A stretch of 25,147 nt of DNA from Candidatus Jordarchaeum madagascarense (GCA_019056875.1 DXJA01000469.1:1-25147), one strand, 5' to 3'. Shown: positions 15,306 to 23,023, counted from the first letter of the stretch. Notes: generated from the letters alone by a model not told the origin. Numbers and translations are program-made.

Positions 15306-16148
15306 TTGTGCAAGTTTTGTTACAAGCACGGCGACGGTAAGAGATGGTACCTGAATGAAAGAAATCTTTCCGTAAAATTGGCAAAAGAACTAGGATACGA
15401 GCAGTGGGAACTGGATCACTGGAAACTAATCGACAAGGTCTACGGCGACGCAGCGAAAATGTTAGCAGATGTTATAAACGACCCGAATCTGCTGGAGCCA
15501 ACAAAAAAGATGATAGAAGACATGATACAAAAAGACGAAGGACCAGAACGAGTATTTCCCGAAGGCCATATGGGGCAGGTAATCACCCTCGAAGAAGCAA
15601 AAAAGATTGTGGAAATCGCCGGAGACATTTACCGAGTGATGTGCCCCTGTCGCCGCATGAATCGAAACGAGAAAGTATACACCTGCATGCCGTTAGGATT
15701 ACACGGAGAGACCGTGGAGGGATACGTAGACCACGCACCTAAAGGAGTTGAAAGACTAACCGTGGAGGAAGGAATAGCATTCCTAGACGAATGCGACGAA
15801 AAAGGGCTGGTTCACACAATAGCAGGCACACCCCTACCACTAGCATTCGCAATGTGTAACTGCCAATACCCCGAATGCATAGCCCTAAGACCAAGAATAG
15901 ACTTCGATATAAAACACTTCCTTAAAGGACACTACGTAGCAGACGTCGACATCGACAAGTGCATAGGATGCGGCAAATGTGTTACCCGCTGCCAATTCGG
16001 AGCGATAAACCTCCAAGTCACACTGGGCAGAGCCCACATCAACCAGTTCAAGTGCTTCGGTTGCGGAGTATGCAGAGCCGAATGCCCTGAAAACGCAATC
16101 ACACTAATACCAAGAGAGGATATCCCGGCATTAAGGGAGGAGTGGTAG
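15306..16148 (+). CDS. Multi-cysteine [4Fe-4S] ferredoxin-domain protein
   Basis: This is a 280-residue probable iron-sulfur electron-transfer protein. The C-terminal 70 residues form a two-cluster ferredoxin: CIGCGKCVTRC and CFGCGVCRAEC, each followed by a P or equivalent Cys arm. The first 210 residues hold further Cys groups not explained by that domain: C-x2-C at the very N-terminus (CKFCYK), CPCRR then C about 12 residues later, and CNCQYPEC. These could bind one or two more clusters or zinc. The TTG start is set by GAGGTG. The next gene, a small ferredoxin, starts on the base after this stop, so they are translationally linked and probably form one redox unit. The specific enzyme served is unknown. 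Confidence 0.85.
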   Translation: MCKFCYKHGDGKRWYLNERNLSVKLAKELGYEQWELDHWKLIDKVYGDAAKMLADVINDPNLLEPTKKMIEDMIQKDEGPERVFPEGHMGQVITLEEAKKIVEIAGDIYRVMCPCRRMNRNEKVYTCMPLGLHGETVEGYVDHAPKGVERLTVEEGIAFLDECDEKGLVHTIAGTPLPLAFAMCNCQYPECIALRPRIDFDIKHFLKGHYVADVDIDKCIGCGKCVTRCQFGAINLQVTLGRAHINQFKCFGCGVCRAECPENAITLIPREDIPALREEW

Positions 16149-16391
16149 ATGGCAGGAAAAGTTAAAGTCTACTGGCTTGAAGATAAATGCCCCCAACCAC
16201 AAGACTGTGGAAAATGCTTGGAAGTCTGCCCCAGCACAGTTTTCGTTCTTGTCGCAACCAATAGGGAACGCTACAAAGAACCAGAAAACTGGGTAATCAT
16301 GCCCTCATTTGAACTATTCTGCACATCATGCAACAAATGCACCGACATTTGCCCCAACGACGCAATCAAAATAGAGGTAAAAGCAGATTAA
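16149..16391 (+). CDS. Small 2[4Fe-4S]-type ferredoxin
   Basis: This is an 80-residue ferredoxin-like protein. Cys groups are CPQPQDCGKCLEVCP and CTSCNKCTDICP, the classical paired pattern, although the first has a stretched spacing (C-x5-C-x2-C-x3-C). It begins directly after the stop of the preceding multi-Cys protein, so the two are coexpressed and likely exchange electrons or form a complex. No membrane segment is seen. The gene is followed by a T-rich tract (16411-16449) that could terminate transcription. Confidence 0.88.
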   Translation: MAGKVKVYWLEDKCPQPQDCGKCLEVCPSTVFVLVATNRERYKEPENWVIMPSFELFCTSCNKCTDICPNDAIKIEVKAD

Positions 16392-16731
16392 AAACAAAAA
16401 TCAAAACCACTTTTCTTCCTACTCTTTATTTTTATTCTACTTTCTTTTGTGGTAAATTATTCCCAGTTATTAGTTCTGCTGTGACAATAGTTGGTAGCAT
16501 TGCTAAATAAGTCCATTAAATCAAAGTAATTTTTTATTTTTTACTTTTCTGTTTTTGGACATTGTTTTGGTTTTTGGTCTTTGGGTTTTAGGAAGTTTTT
16601 TATTTTTGTTTATTTTTTGGTTGTTTGGGCTATTTTTTGTACTTTTTAGAAGGAAACAGTTACTCATTTTTTAGTAGCAACTCTTATATGTGGGATTGTG
16701 TGTAGTTTCATCGAAATCTAGGTGGCCTAAT
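16392..16731. other. T-rich intergenic region upstream of the riboflavin operon
   Basis: There is no gene here. Pyrimidine-rich DNA follows the ferredoxin pair and probably terminates it. From about 16530 to 16650 the plus strand is almost only T and G. Just before the ribB promoter there is an imperfect inverted repeat (AGTTACT at 16659-16665, AGTAGCAACT at 16673-16682). I see no bacterial-type FMN riboswitch. Confidence 0.5.
16684..16725 (+). promoter_or_regulatory. Promoter and ribosome binding site of the riboflavin operon
   Basis: TTATATG at 16684-16690 is TATA-like and would place the transcript start near 16713. AGGTGG at 16720-16725 then precedes ATG 16732. The imperfect inverted repeat directly upstream could bind a regulator. 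Confidence 0.45.
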
Positions 16732-17448
16732 ATGCCCTCAGAAAATATTCGCAAAGCAATAGAGAGTTTGGCAAAAGGTGAATTCATCTTAATCTACGAT
16801 AGAGAAGGCAGAGAAGAAGAAGTGGATCTGGTAAAGTTAGCAGAGCAGGTTATACCAGAAGACGTTTTCAGAATGAGACATGATGCTGGTGGCTTAATCT
16901 GCGTTGCGGTTCATCCAGAAATCTGGCACCGCTGGGAATTACCCTTCCTCCACGACCTGTTTCGATCATGCTACAATAATTACAGGGTTCTAGAAGCACT
17001 AATTCCCAATGACATTCCATACGATGAGAAATCAGCGTTCTCGGTGACCGTCAATCACAGAAAAACATTCACGGGAGTAACTGATAAGGATCGCGCCCTA
17101 ACCATCAGAGAGTTAGGCTATTTGGGGAAGAGTACACATAATGGTAACAGTGACAACAATTGGAAGGAGGAACTGGGGAAGAATTTCCGGTCCCCTGGCC
17201 ATGTGCATCTATTGTTAGCAACGGAGGGTTTGTTGAAAAATCGTCAGGGGCATACAGAGTTAACCGTATCCTTAGCGGAAATTGGTTCGTTAAATCCGGT
17301 AACTGTCCTCTGTGAGATGCTTGATGGAAAAACGGGAAAGGCGCTTTCCCTTAACGAAGCGAAAAAGTATGCTAGAAAGCATAATTTAGTTTATTTAAGT
17401 GGCGAGGAGATAATTGACGAGTATTTCAAGAGGTCTGAGCATGGTTAG
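16732..17448 (+). CDS. ribB: 3,4-dihydroxy-2-butanone 4-phosphate synthase
   Basis: This is a 238-residue enzyme converting ribulose-5-phosphate to formate and 3,4-dihydroxy-2-butanone 4-phosphate, the four-carbon donor for lumazine. The family loop appears as YDREGREEEVDLV, in place of the bacterial DDEDRENEGDL. It is followed by RHDAGGLICVAV and the well-conserved TVNHRKTFTGVTDKDRALTI. A late His/Glu region (GHTELTVSLAEI) completes the site. It is not fused to GTP cyclohydrolase II, as is normal in archaea. ATG at 16732 has AGGTGG before it; the open frame extends further upstream without support. The stop overlaps ribC by 8 bases, so it is the first gene of a coupled operon. Confidence 0.95.
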   Translation: MPSENIRKAIESLAKGEFILIYDREGREEEVDLVKLAEQVIPEDVFRMRHDAGGLICVAVHPEIWHRWELPFLHDLFRSCYNNYRVLEALIPNDIPYDEKSAFSVTVNHRKTFTGVTDKDRALTIRELGYLGKSTHNGNSDNNWKEELGKNFRSPGHVHLLLATEGLLKNRQGHTELTVSLAEIGSLNPVTVLCEMLDGKTGKALSLNEAKKYARKHNLVYLSGEEIIDEYFKRSEHG

Positions 17449-17914
17449 AGTGAACGTGGGTGTTGCTGACACAACGTTTGCGCGTTATGATATGGCTAAG
17501 GTTGCAATTAAGGAATTGGAGGATAACAGCTCAAAGATTAACATAATTAGGTACACTGTTCCCGGGGTGAAAGATCTTCCTGTGGCGTCTAAAAAGTTGA
17601 TTGAGGAGTATGATTGCGAAATAGTTATTGCTTTCGGAATGCCGGGACCAGAACCTATCGATAAGCAGTGCGCCCATCAAGCTTCGCTGGGCATAATAGG
17701 GACGCAAATCCTGACGAACAAGCATATTGTAGAGTGCTTTGTTTACGAGGATGAGGCGGATACACCAGCGGAACTGGTGGCTATGTGTGAGGATCGTGCC
17801 CGGAAACACGCTAGAAATGTGCTAAGATTGTTGTTTGAAAGGGAGTGGTTGACTGGTCATGCGGGCCAGGGTTTAAGACAGGGCCACCCGGATGTGGGAC
17901 CTCTAAAACCGTGA
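17441..17914 (+). CDS. ribC: Archaeal-type riboflavin synthase
   Basis: This is a 157-residue enzyme that dismutates two 6,7-dimethyl-8-ribityllumazine molecules into riboflavin and the pyrimidine precursor. It belongs to the archaeal RibC type, related to lumazine synthase and not to the bacterial trimeric enzyme. Visible features are VGVADTTFARYDMA at the N-terminus, FGMPGPEPIDKQCAHQAS, and TNKHIVECFVYEDEA. ATG at 17441 lies inside the end of ribB with GAGGT ten bases upstream, which implies translational coupling. ribH follows 14 bases after the stop. Confidence 0.95.
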   Translation: MVRVNVGVADTTFARYDMAKVAIKELEDNSSKINIIRYTVPGVKDLPVASKKLIEEYDCEIVIAFGMPGPEPIDKQCAHQASLGIIGTQILTNKHIVECFVYEDEADTPAELVAMCEDRARKHARNVLRLLFEREWLTGHAGQGLRQGHPDVGPLKP

Positions 17915-17928
17915 TGTGAGGAATTGTT

Positions 17929-18345
17929 ATGGATGAAAAAGTGAGACTGGGTATTGTGGTTGGAGAATTTAATTACGACATAACTTATTTGATGCTTCAA
18001 AGAGCGCTTGCCCATGCTGAGTTTCTGGGAGCTACTGTTGAAAAAGTGTTTAAGGTGCCTGGCTCCTTTGATATGCCTCTTGCTATTAAGAAGCTTCTTG
18101 AAATGGAGAATATTGATGCGGTGGTTACGATTGGAGCCATTCTTAAGGGAGACACAGACCATGACCAGGTAGTGGCTCAGCACGCAGCACGAAAAATGAT
18201 GGACCTTGGTTTAGAATATAATAAACCGGTTTCATTGGGTGTATCCGGACCAGGAGAGACTAGGGCGGAAGCAACTGAGAGAATCGAGGAGTACGCGAAG
18301 AGGTCCGTCGAGGCAGCTGTAAAAATGGTTAGGCGGCTAAAATAG
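17929..18345 (+). CDS. ribH: 6,7-dimethyl-8-ribityllumazine synthase
   Basis: This is a 138-residue lumazine synthase, condensing the ribityl pyrimidine with 3,4-dihydroxy-2-butanone 4-phosphate. The substrate-binding segments are EFNYDIT and VPGSFDMP. The active loop GAILKGDTDHDQV includes the catalytic His (H78). SLGVSGPGETRAEA is the phosphate-binding end. The length matches archaeal RibH. Family members form pentamers or 60-mers. It sits between ribC and arfA in the operon. Confidence 0.96.
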   Translation: MDEKVRLGIVVGEFNYDITYLMLQRALAHAEFLGATVEKVFKVPGSFDMPLAIKKLLEMENIDAVVTIGAILKGDTDHDQVVAQHAARKMMDLGLEYNKPVSLGVSGPGETRAEATERIEEYAKRSVEAAVKMVRRLK

Positions 18346-18376
18346 GATTCGAAATATAGCGTAGAGGCGCGTTTGT

Positions 18377-19141
18377 ATGATTCAATTGACTCTGATACAG
18401 CTTGATAATTACGGTCCTTGGACAGAACTCTTAGGAGTGGATCGCGAGTCCGATTTACAGATATTACAAGCTGATATCTACGCTGATCTCCAAAGAATGT
18501 TTGCCCTGGAGAGGGGGCTGGTTTTCTTTAACCGTTTTGATAATATGCTCGCTGTTTCAAATGGGATGTCTATTAAGGAACATGAAGTGATATTGAGAAG
18601 CGTAGCTCGAAGATATCCGGTTTCTATTAGTATGGGCATAGGTTCAGCCGAGTCGCCTTTCGAAGCACAAGTGCTGGCTACAAAGGCGCTCCAAAATAGT
18701 GGTAGTGCCCAATCCGAAACCAGAAAATCAATCGTAGCACATAGAACGGATAGTAACAGTGGAAAGGCGTATGTTCAGATTGCCCACATAGACATAAATG
18801 GGTTCACGCTACATGTGACCGACCGTGAATCAGCGTATCAGAGTACTTATCTGATCTATTCCTCTACCGCGGTTCTTATGAGAATGTTTGCGGATAAGGG
18901 TGCTCTACTCTTTTTTAATGGTGGAGACAATTTTGTTTCGGTTTGTAACGGGTTAAATAAGAGTGACTTTGAAGAGATATTCAACAGGTTTGAGACCAGT
19001 ATGAATATGAATCTTAAAGCGGGAATCGGTTTTGGTAAGAATGCCTTAGATGCTCTGTCAAGGGCTAACGAAGGCCTTTCACTGATTAGGGATAAAAAGA
19101 CGGATGAGGTAATCATCCTTAACGAAGAAGAGATGCTTTAG
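18377..19141 (+). CDS. arfA: GTP cyclohydrolase III (IIa)
   Basis: This is a 254-residue enzyme of the archaeal GTP cyclohydrolase III family. It opens the imidazole ring of GTP to give a formylamino-pyrimidine (FAPy) nucleoside monophosphate, the first committed step of archaeal riboflavin synthesis. The two internally repeated ferredoxin-like halves carry the matching motifs LVFFNRFDNMLAVSNG and LLFFNGGDNFVSVCNG. The start has the expected QLTLIQLDNYGPWTE. The next gene, an amidohydrolase, begins 3 bases after the stop, showing tight coupling to an enzyme not in the textbook pathway. Confidence 0.96.
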   Translation: MIQLTLIQLDNYGPWTELLGVDRESDLQILQADIYADLQRMFALERGLVFFNRFDNMLAVSNGMSIKEHEVILRSVARRYPVSISMGIGSAESPFEAQVLATKALQNSGSAQSETRKSIVAHRTDSNSGKAYVQIAHIDINGFTLHVTDRESAYQSTYLIYSSTAVLMRMFADKGALLFFNGGDNFVSVCNGLNKSDFEEIFNRFETSMNMNLKAGIGFGKNALDALSRANEGLSLIRDKKTDEVIILNEEEML

Positions 19142-19144
19142 ACC

Positions 19145-20305
19145 ATGTCCTATACCATTTACACGGATTTCTGCCTAGCGGGAAGGGAACTAGAGCTACT
19201 TGAAGAGGTGTATATTACAATTTCCGCGGAGGGCTATTTTGAAGAAATTTCAAATGAATCCCCGAACACCCGTGTTTATTCGGTTTTTGAGGATTGTCTT
19301 ATTCTCCCCACATTCATAAATGCTCATACTCACGTAGGAGACTCTTTTGCTAAAGAGATGGGGTACAATCACACCATTGAGGAAGTGGTGGAACCACCCC
19401 ATGGGCTAAAACATAGACTGTTAGCGGATGCTTCCGAGGAAGAGTTACTTTCGGGAATTCGAGACGCGTGTTTAGAAATGTTATCCACGGGCACCTCTAC
19501 TTTTGTTGATTTTAGGGAAAGTGGAATACGAGGAATTAGCCTATTAGACAAGGTAACAAAGGATTTACCCATCAGGACTATAAAACTTGGCCGAACAAAC
19601 GAAGAAACCTTCTTGGATGAACTAATTCCAATGGTGGATGGAGTTGGGTTGAGTTCCACAAATATTTACAATGACGAGGAGTTAAAACAAATTTCAGAAA
19701 AGTGTAAAAAGAATAATAAATTAGTTGCTGTACACGCTTCGGAGACTGCAGCCGAGAGAAAAATTGCTTATGAGAAGTTTGGCGTTTCAGACGTTAGGAG
19801 AGCCATAGATGTTTTAGAGGCGGATGTTTTGGTGCATCTGACCCATGCGGACGAAGAGGACATAAAATTATTAAAGGGTAGAAACGTGGTTTGTTGTCCA
19901 CGTGCAAACGCTTACTTCGGTGTGGGTTTTCCCCCGGTAGAAGAGCTGGTAAAATCGGGAGCGAATGTTTGCTTGGGAACAGATAATGCCATGATTAACT
20001 CTCTAGACCTTTTCCGAGAAATGGAGTTTTTAGGAAAATCCCTCAGAGGGAGATACGGTAAGAACTCTTTACACTCCCGGCAAATTATCGAAATGGTTAC
20101 AGTGAAACCCGCTGAGGTGTTTAACTTAGAGTCCGGATGGATAGAGAAGGAACGAAGAGCAGATTTTGTAGTTCTAAATCTGGATGCCCCAAATATGAGA
20201 CCCGTCCACGATATTTATCATTCGGTTGTTCACAGGGCAAAGTCAGAAAATATCGAATCTGTTTATATTAAGGGTAAAAAGGTGTACGAAAGAGAGGACA
20301 TATAG
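19145..20305 (+). CDS. Amidohydrolase, candidate riboflavin-pathway pyrimidine deaminase
   Basis: This is a 386-residue metal-dependent hydrolase of the amidohydrolase superfamily, closest in pattern to COG0402 heterocycle deaminases (guanine, cytosine, S-adenosylhomocysteine). A short beta domain is followed by a TIM barrel with NAHTHVGD (H61, H63), VAVHASE (H197, E200), VHLTHAD (H231/H234), CCPRANAYFGVG and LGTDNAMINSLDLFREME (D280). This set is typical of a mononuclear metal deaminase. The gene lies between arfA and arfC, with 3- and 12-base gaps. Archaea lack the RibD deaminase domain, and to my knowledge the enzyme for that step is unassigned. Position and chemistry together make it a good candidate. 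The role is inferred; the family assignment is firm. Confidence 0.88.
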   Translation: MSYTIYTDFCLAGRELELLEEVYITISAEGYFEEISNESPNTRVYSVFEDCLILPTFINAHTHVGDSFAKEMGYNHTIEEVVEPPHGLKHRLLADASEEELLSGIRDACLEMLSTGTSTFVDFRESGIRGISLLDKVTKDLPIRTIKLGRTNEETFLDELIPMVDGVGLSSTNIYNDEELKQISEKCKKNNKLVAVHASETAAERKIAYEKFGVSDVRRAIDVLEADVLVHLTHADEEDIKLLKGRNVVCCPRANAYFGVGFPPVEELVKSGANVCLGTDNAMINSLDLFREMEFLGKSLRGRYGKNSLHSRQIIEMVTVKPAEVFNLESGWIEKERRADFVVLNLDAPNMRPVHDIYHSVVHRAKSENIESVYIKGKKVYEREDI

Positions 20306-20317
20306 GGGGAATCCATA

Positions 20318-20989
20318 TTGAGAAAGCCTTATGTTATTCTGAACGCAGCCATGAGTGTCGATGGAAAAATAGCAACTCGAGGAGGCGACTCTGCCCTATC
20401 CGATGAAGAGGATTGGAAACGGGTACACAATCTTAGATCCCAGGTTGACGCCATTATGGTTGGGATAAACACCATCCTTCTTGACGATTCAAAACTTACC
20501 TCAAAAGAGGGTAAAAACCCCATAAGAGTAGTTGTGGATAGTAAAGCTAGAACACCCCCCAACGCCAGAGTAGTCACGGTAAGACCAGAAGTTGAAACCC
20601 TCATCGCCGTGACGAGAAAAGCTCCCCAAGAAAGAACCTCTAATCTGCAGAAAAAAGGAGTAAAAATACTTGTGTGTGGAGATGGAGAAAACGTAGATCT
20701 AGAACTCCTCCTGAAAAAGCTTTACGACCTGGGTGTCAGGAACTTGATGCTTGAGGGAGGAGGAAATCTAAACTGGGGAATGCTAAGCAAAGGACTGGTG
20801 GACGAAATAAGAATCGCAATCTCGCCAGTGATCGTCGGCGGAATAGAAGCAGTAACCTTGGTTGAGGGACGAGGATTCAACAGAGTATCAGAGGGCTTAA
20901 ATCTGGAACTGGTTAGTAGTGAAAATGTAGGCAGTTGCTTGGTTCTCACTTATAGAGTTCTACGAGAGTCTAAGAGGGAAAATAGTTGA
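20318..20989 (+). CDS. arfC: 2,5-diamino-6-ribosylamino-pyrimidinone phosphate reductase
   Basis: This is a 223-residue NAD(P)H-dependent reductase of the RibD C-terminal/DHFR-like family. It reduces the ribose of the pyrimidine intermediate to ribityl. Typical features are PYVILNAAMSVDGKIAT, the loop SQVDAIMVGINTILLDD, NPIRVVVDSKART and LMLEGGGNLNW. It lacks the fused deaminase domain of bacterial RibD, as in archaea generally. The start is TTG at 20318 with GGGGGA about ten bases upstream. Its stop (TGA, 20987-20989) overlaps the TTG start of arfB. Confidence 0.95.
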   Translation: MRKPYVILNAAMSVDGKIATRGGDSALSDEEDWKRVHNLRSQVDAIMVGINTILLDDSKLTSKEGKNPIRVVVDSKARTPPNARVVTVRPEVETLIAVTRKAPQERTSNLQKKGVKILVCGDGENVDLELLLKKLYDLGVRNLMLEGGGNLNWGMLSKGLVDEIRIAISPVIVGGIEAVTLVEGRGFNRVSEGLNLELVSSENVGSCLVLTYRVLRESKRENS

Positions 20990-21636
20990 AATCAGTCATA
21001 TTGCCAGTTGGTAGCACAGAGCAACACGGCCCCCACCTTCCTCTGGGTACAGACAGTCTAATTGCACAAAGATTATGTGAAGCCCTAGCTGCTGAATTGA
21101 AAATTGATTCAGTACCAGTGTTAAAATATGGAGTATCATTTGAACACGCAGATTTTCCCGGAACAATAAGCATCCAGCCAGAAACATTACTGAGAACAGT
21201 GAAAGGGATATGCGAATCCCTACTCGAACGCTATCAAAGAGTGATTATTATCAACACTCATGGAGGTAACACGGCAACACTTAGAAATTTGAAAAATGAA
21301 AAAACAACTTTCATTGATTTGTTCGACTCTCTAATAGAGATAATAGCGGATATAAGGGAAACAGAAATAGGCGGAATCTGTCACGCGTGTGAAATCGAAA
21401 CCTCCCTGATGTTATATCTTGAACCCAGTTTAGTTAGAAGAGAAAAAATAACCGATGAAATAGTTAAATACGTAACCCCGCTTGACCCCCAATCAGAAAG
21501 ACAACTTCCCGACGGGTGGAAAACCATAAACTATTCCAAATCGGGGGTGATAGGTGACCCCAGAAAAGCCACTCCACAAAAAGGAGAAAAAATATTCAAA
21601 GCCCTAATCCGAGAGATAATCAAATCAATAAAATAA
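20986..21636 (+). CDS. arfB: FAPy deformylase, creatininase family
   Basis: This is a 216-residue metal-dependent amide hydrolase of the creatininase family. In the archaeal riboflavin pathway it removes formate from the product of ArfA. Metal ligands are visible in GSTEQHGPHLPLGTD (E12, H14, D23), NTHGGN (H92) and GICHACEIETS (H133, E136 or E138). The assignment as ArfB, and not creatininase proper, rests on the operon. TTG at 20986 overlaps the arfC stop codon by 4 bases, so translation is coupled. It is the last riboflavin gene. The next gene (small GTPase) is convergent, with 88 bases between. Confidence 0.92.
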   Translation: MKSVILPVGSTEQHGPHLPLGTDSLIAQRLCEALAAELKIDSVPVLKYGVSFEHADFPGTISIQPETLLRTVKGICESLLERYQRVIIINTHGGNTATLRNLKNEKTTFIDLFDSLIEIIADIRETEIGGICHACEIETSLMLYLEPSLVRREKITDEIVKYVTPLDPQSERQLPDGWKTINYSKSGVIGDPRKATPQKGEKIFKALIREIIKSIK

Positions 21637-21724
21637 GATTCAAGTTCAAAATAAAAAATTCCGAAGACATAAAAGAGAGAAAGTAGAATTAGCAACGAAG
21701 AAGGCGATTATTAGAGTAAATTAC

Positions 21725-22258
21725 TCATGAGCTGTATTTTGGAGAAGCCAGAATTTTTTGGACTAGTTTTTGAAAAAGATATATTACATTTTTACCAGTT
21801 TTGGCAGATGATTCCAAGTATTCAACTCCTCGATTTGAGGCATAATCAAGAATCGCCTCTTTTTGCAACTTGCGAAAAACGCCAAGATCATACTTATTAC
21901 CAACGAGAATTAAAGGCACCTTCACATCTAAATTCGATTCAATCTGACCAAACCAATCATCCAAGCTCTGAAAACTATTTTCATTAGTAACATCAAAAAC
22001 CACTACGCCCCCCTCAGAACCCTTATAGAGAATATTCTCCCCAAACCTAAACTTCTCCTGACCACCAATCTCAAAGATACTCAAAGTAACACGTTTACCC
22101 TCAAAAACCAAATCCTTAGAAAAAATACGCGTACCCACAGCCACCTGAAAATTCTCATCAAAAAGGCCATGAACATACCTACGAATAATACTGGTTTTAC
22201 CAACCCCATCATCACCAACCAAAACTACCTTCAACACATACTCCTTTTCAGATACCAA
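21725..22258 (-). CDS. Ras/Rab-like small GTPase with atypical switch II
   Basis: This is a 177-residue single-domain small GTPase. G1 is GDDGVGKT (15-22) and the switch I Thr lies in VGTRIFSK. G4 is NKYD (121-124) and G5 is SSAK (150-153). G3 reads EIGGQE where DxxGQE is usual, so the magnesium-contacting Asp is Glu (E63) while the catalytic Gln is retained. There is no C-terminal Cys for lipid attachment. It resembles the GTPase at 22502-23023 (shared GT-x-IFSK), suggesting tandem paralogues. The start is TTG at 22258 with GAGGT eight bases before. Likely role: membrane or cytoskeletal signalling as proposed for Asgard GTPases; this is inferred. Confidence 0.93.
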   Translation of the reverse strand: MVSEKEYVLKVVLVGDDGVGKTSIIRRYVHGLFDENFQVAVGTRIFSKDLVFEGKRVTLSIFEIGGQEKFRFGENILYKGSEGGVVVFDVTNENSFQSLDDWFGQIESNLDVKVPLILVGNKYDLGVFRKLQKEAILDYASNRGVEYLESSAKTGKNVIYLFQKLVQKILASPKYSS

Positions 22259-22450
22259 CTCAAATAACCTCTGACAAATTTTAACAAACCAAATTTAACC
22301 AGCACAAAACCCATCAAAACAACAAACAAGAAGCCTAAAATCTTTTCCAAACTCTTACCTAATAATAAGCATAACACCAAAATAAAGTTTAACCAAACAC
22401 CAAAAACAAATCAGCAAAACGAGTACCACAAAAAAATCCAAAGCATGAAA

Positions 22451-22466
22451 TGAGGATATACCCTCA
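22451..22466. repeat. Interrupted palindrome between the two GTPase genes
   Basis: TGAGG-ATATAC-CCTCA has perfect 5-base arms around an AT-rich core. It lies 36 bases past the stop of the upstream GTPase and about 190 bases before the start of the next. It could be a terminator stem, an operator, or chance. Confidence 0.35.
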
Positions 22467-22501
22467 CAAAAATCCTAAAACGAAAAAGTCGAAATAGAGA
22501 A

Positions 22502-23023
22502 TTAAAAACCTTTGTTCTCGATGATGCCTTTAGCCAAGGCTACGAAAGCATCTTCCACATTATTGCCCGCCTTAGCCGAGGTCTCAAAGAAGGGGGCAGC
22601 TAAATTCTTTGCAAAACCCGCTCCCTCACTTTTCTTAACTTCCCGCATACCATCCAGATCACACTTGTTACCAACCACGACCAAAGACGAAACATCACCA
22701 CTATTATTCAGCATCTCAGACCTCCAATTATCAAGATTCTCCAAAGTAGACCTACGAGTAATATCATAAACCAGCAAAGCACCAACGGTGCCCAAATAAA
22801 ATCCCGCTCTGACATGTTTAAAATGGGGTTGACCGGCGAGGTCCCAGATGATGAGCTTTACGGAAGCGTCGTTAATGTTAACGACTTTCGAGAATATATT
22901 GGTGCCTAGAGTCATTCGGTAGTCTTTTTCGAATTTTCCGGTGATGAATTTTTCTATTAGGCTTGTTTTGCCGACTGCTCCGTCTCCTAATAGTGCTATT
23001 TTGTACATTAGTTCTTTGGACAT
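22502..23023 (-). CDS. Ras/Rab-like small GTPase
   Basis: This is a 173-residue small GTPase with all motifs canonical: G1 GDGAVGKT, switch I Thr in LGTNIFSK, G3 WDLAGQ (D61, Q65), G4 NKCD (119-122) and G5 TSAK (148-151). It is Rab-like in length and spacing and lacks a prenylatable C-terminal Cys, as is typical for archaeal members. ATG at 23023 follows GTGG with a 6-base spacer; an in-frame ATG five codons upstream lacks a clear site. A minus-strand TATA-like box (ATTATATATT, 23121-23130) lies upstream. Roadblock and longin proteins in the same window are plausible partners. Confidence 0.95.
   Translation of the reverse strand: MSKELMYKIALLGDGAVGKTSLIEKFITGKFEKDYRMTLGTNIFSKVVNINDASVKLIIWDLAGQPHFKHVRAGFYLGTVGALLVYDITRRSTLENLDNWRSEMLNNSGDVSSLVVVGNKCDLDGMREVKKSEGAGFAKNLAAPFFETSAKAGNNVEDAFVALAKGIIENKGF

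Noticed and set aside
16392..16731. Possible FMN riboswitch upstream of ribB
   Set aside because: None of the conserved FMN aptamer blocks is visible. The region is low-complexity T/G DNA, and archaeal flavin genes are normally controlled by protein.
22231..22390. Short, very hydrophobic minus-strand frame that could encode a one-pass membrane peptide
   Set aside because: The strand is extremely T/G-rich, which makes hydrophobic codons by chance. There is no ribosome binding site, and the frame runs into the start of the GTPase gene.
21725..23023. Prenylation signal on the two small GTPases
   Set aside because: Neither C-terminus (KYSS, NKGF) contains a Cys or CaaX-like sequence.
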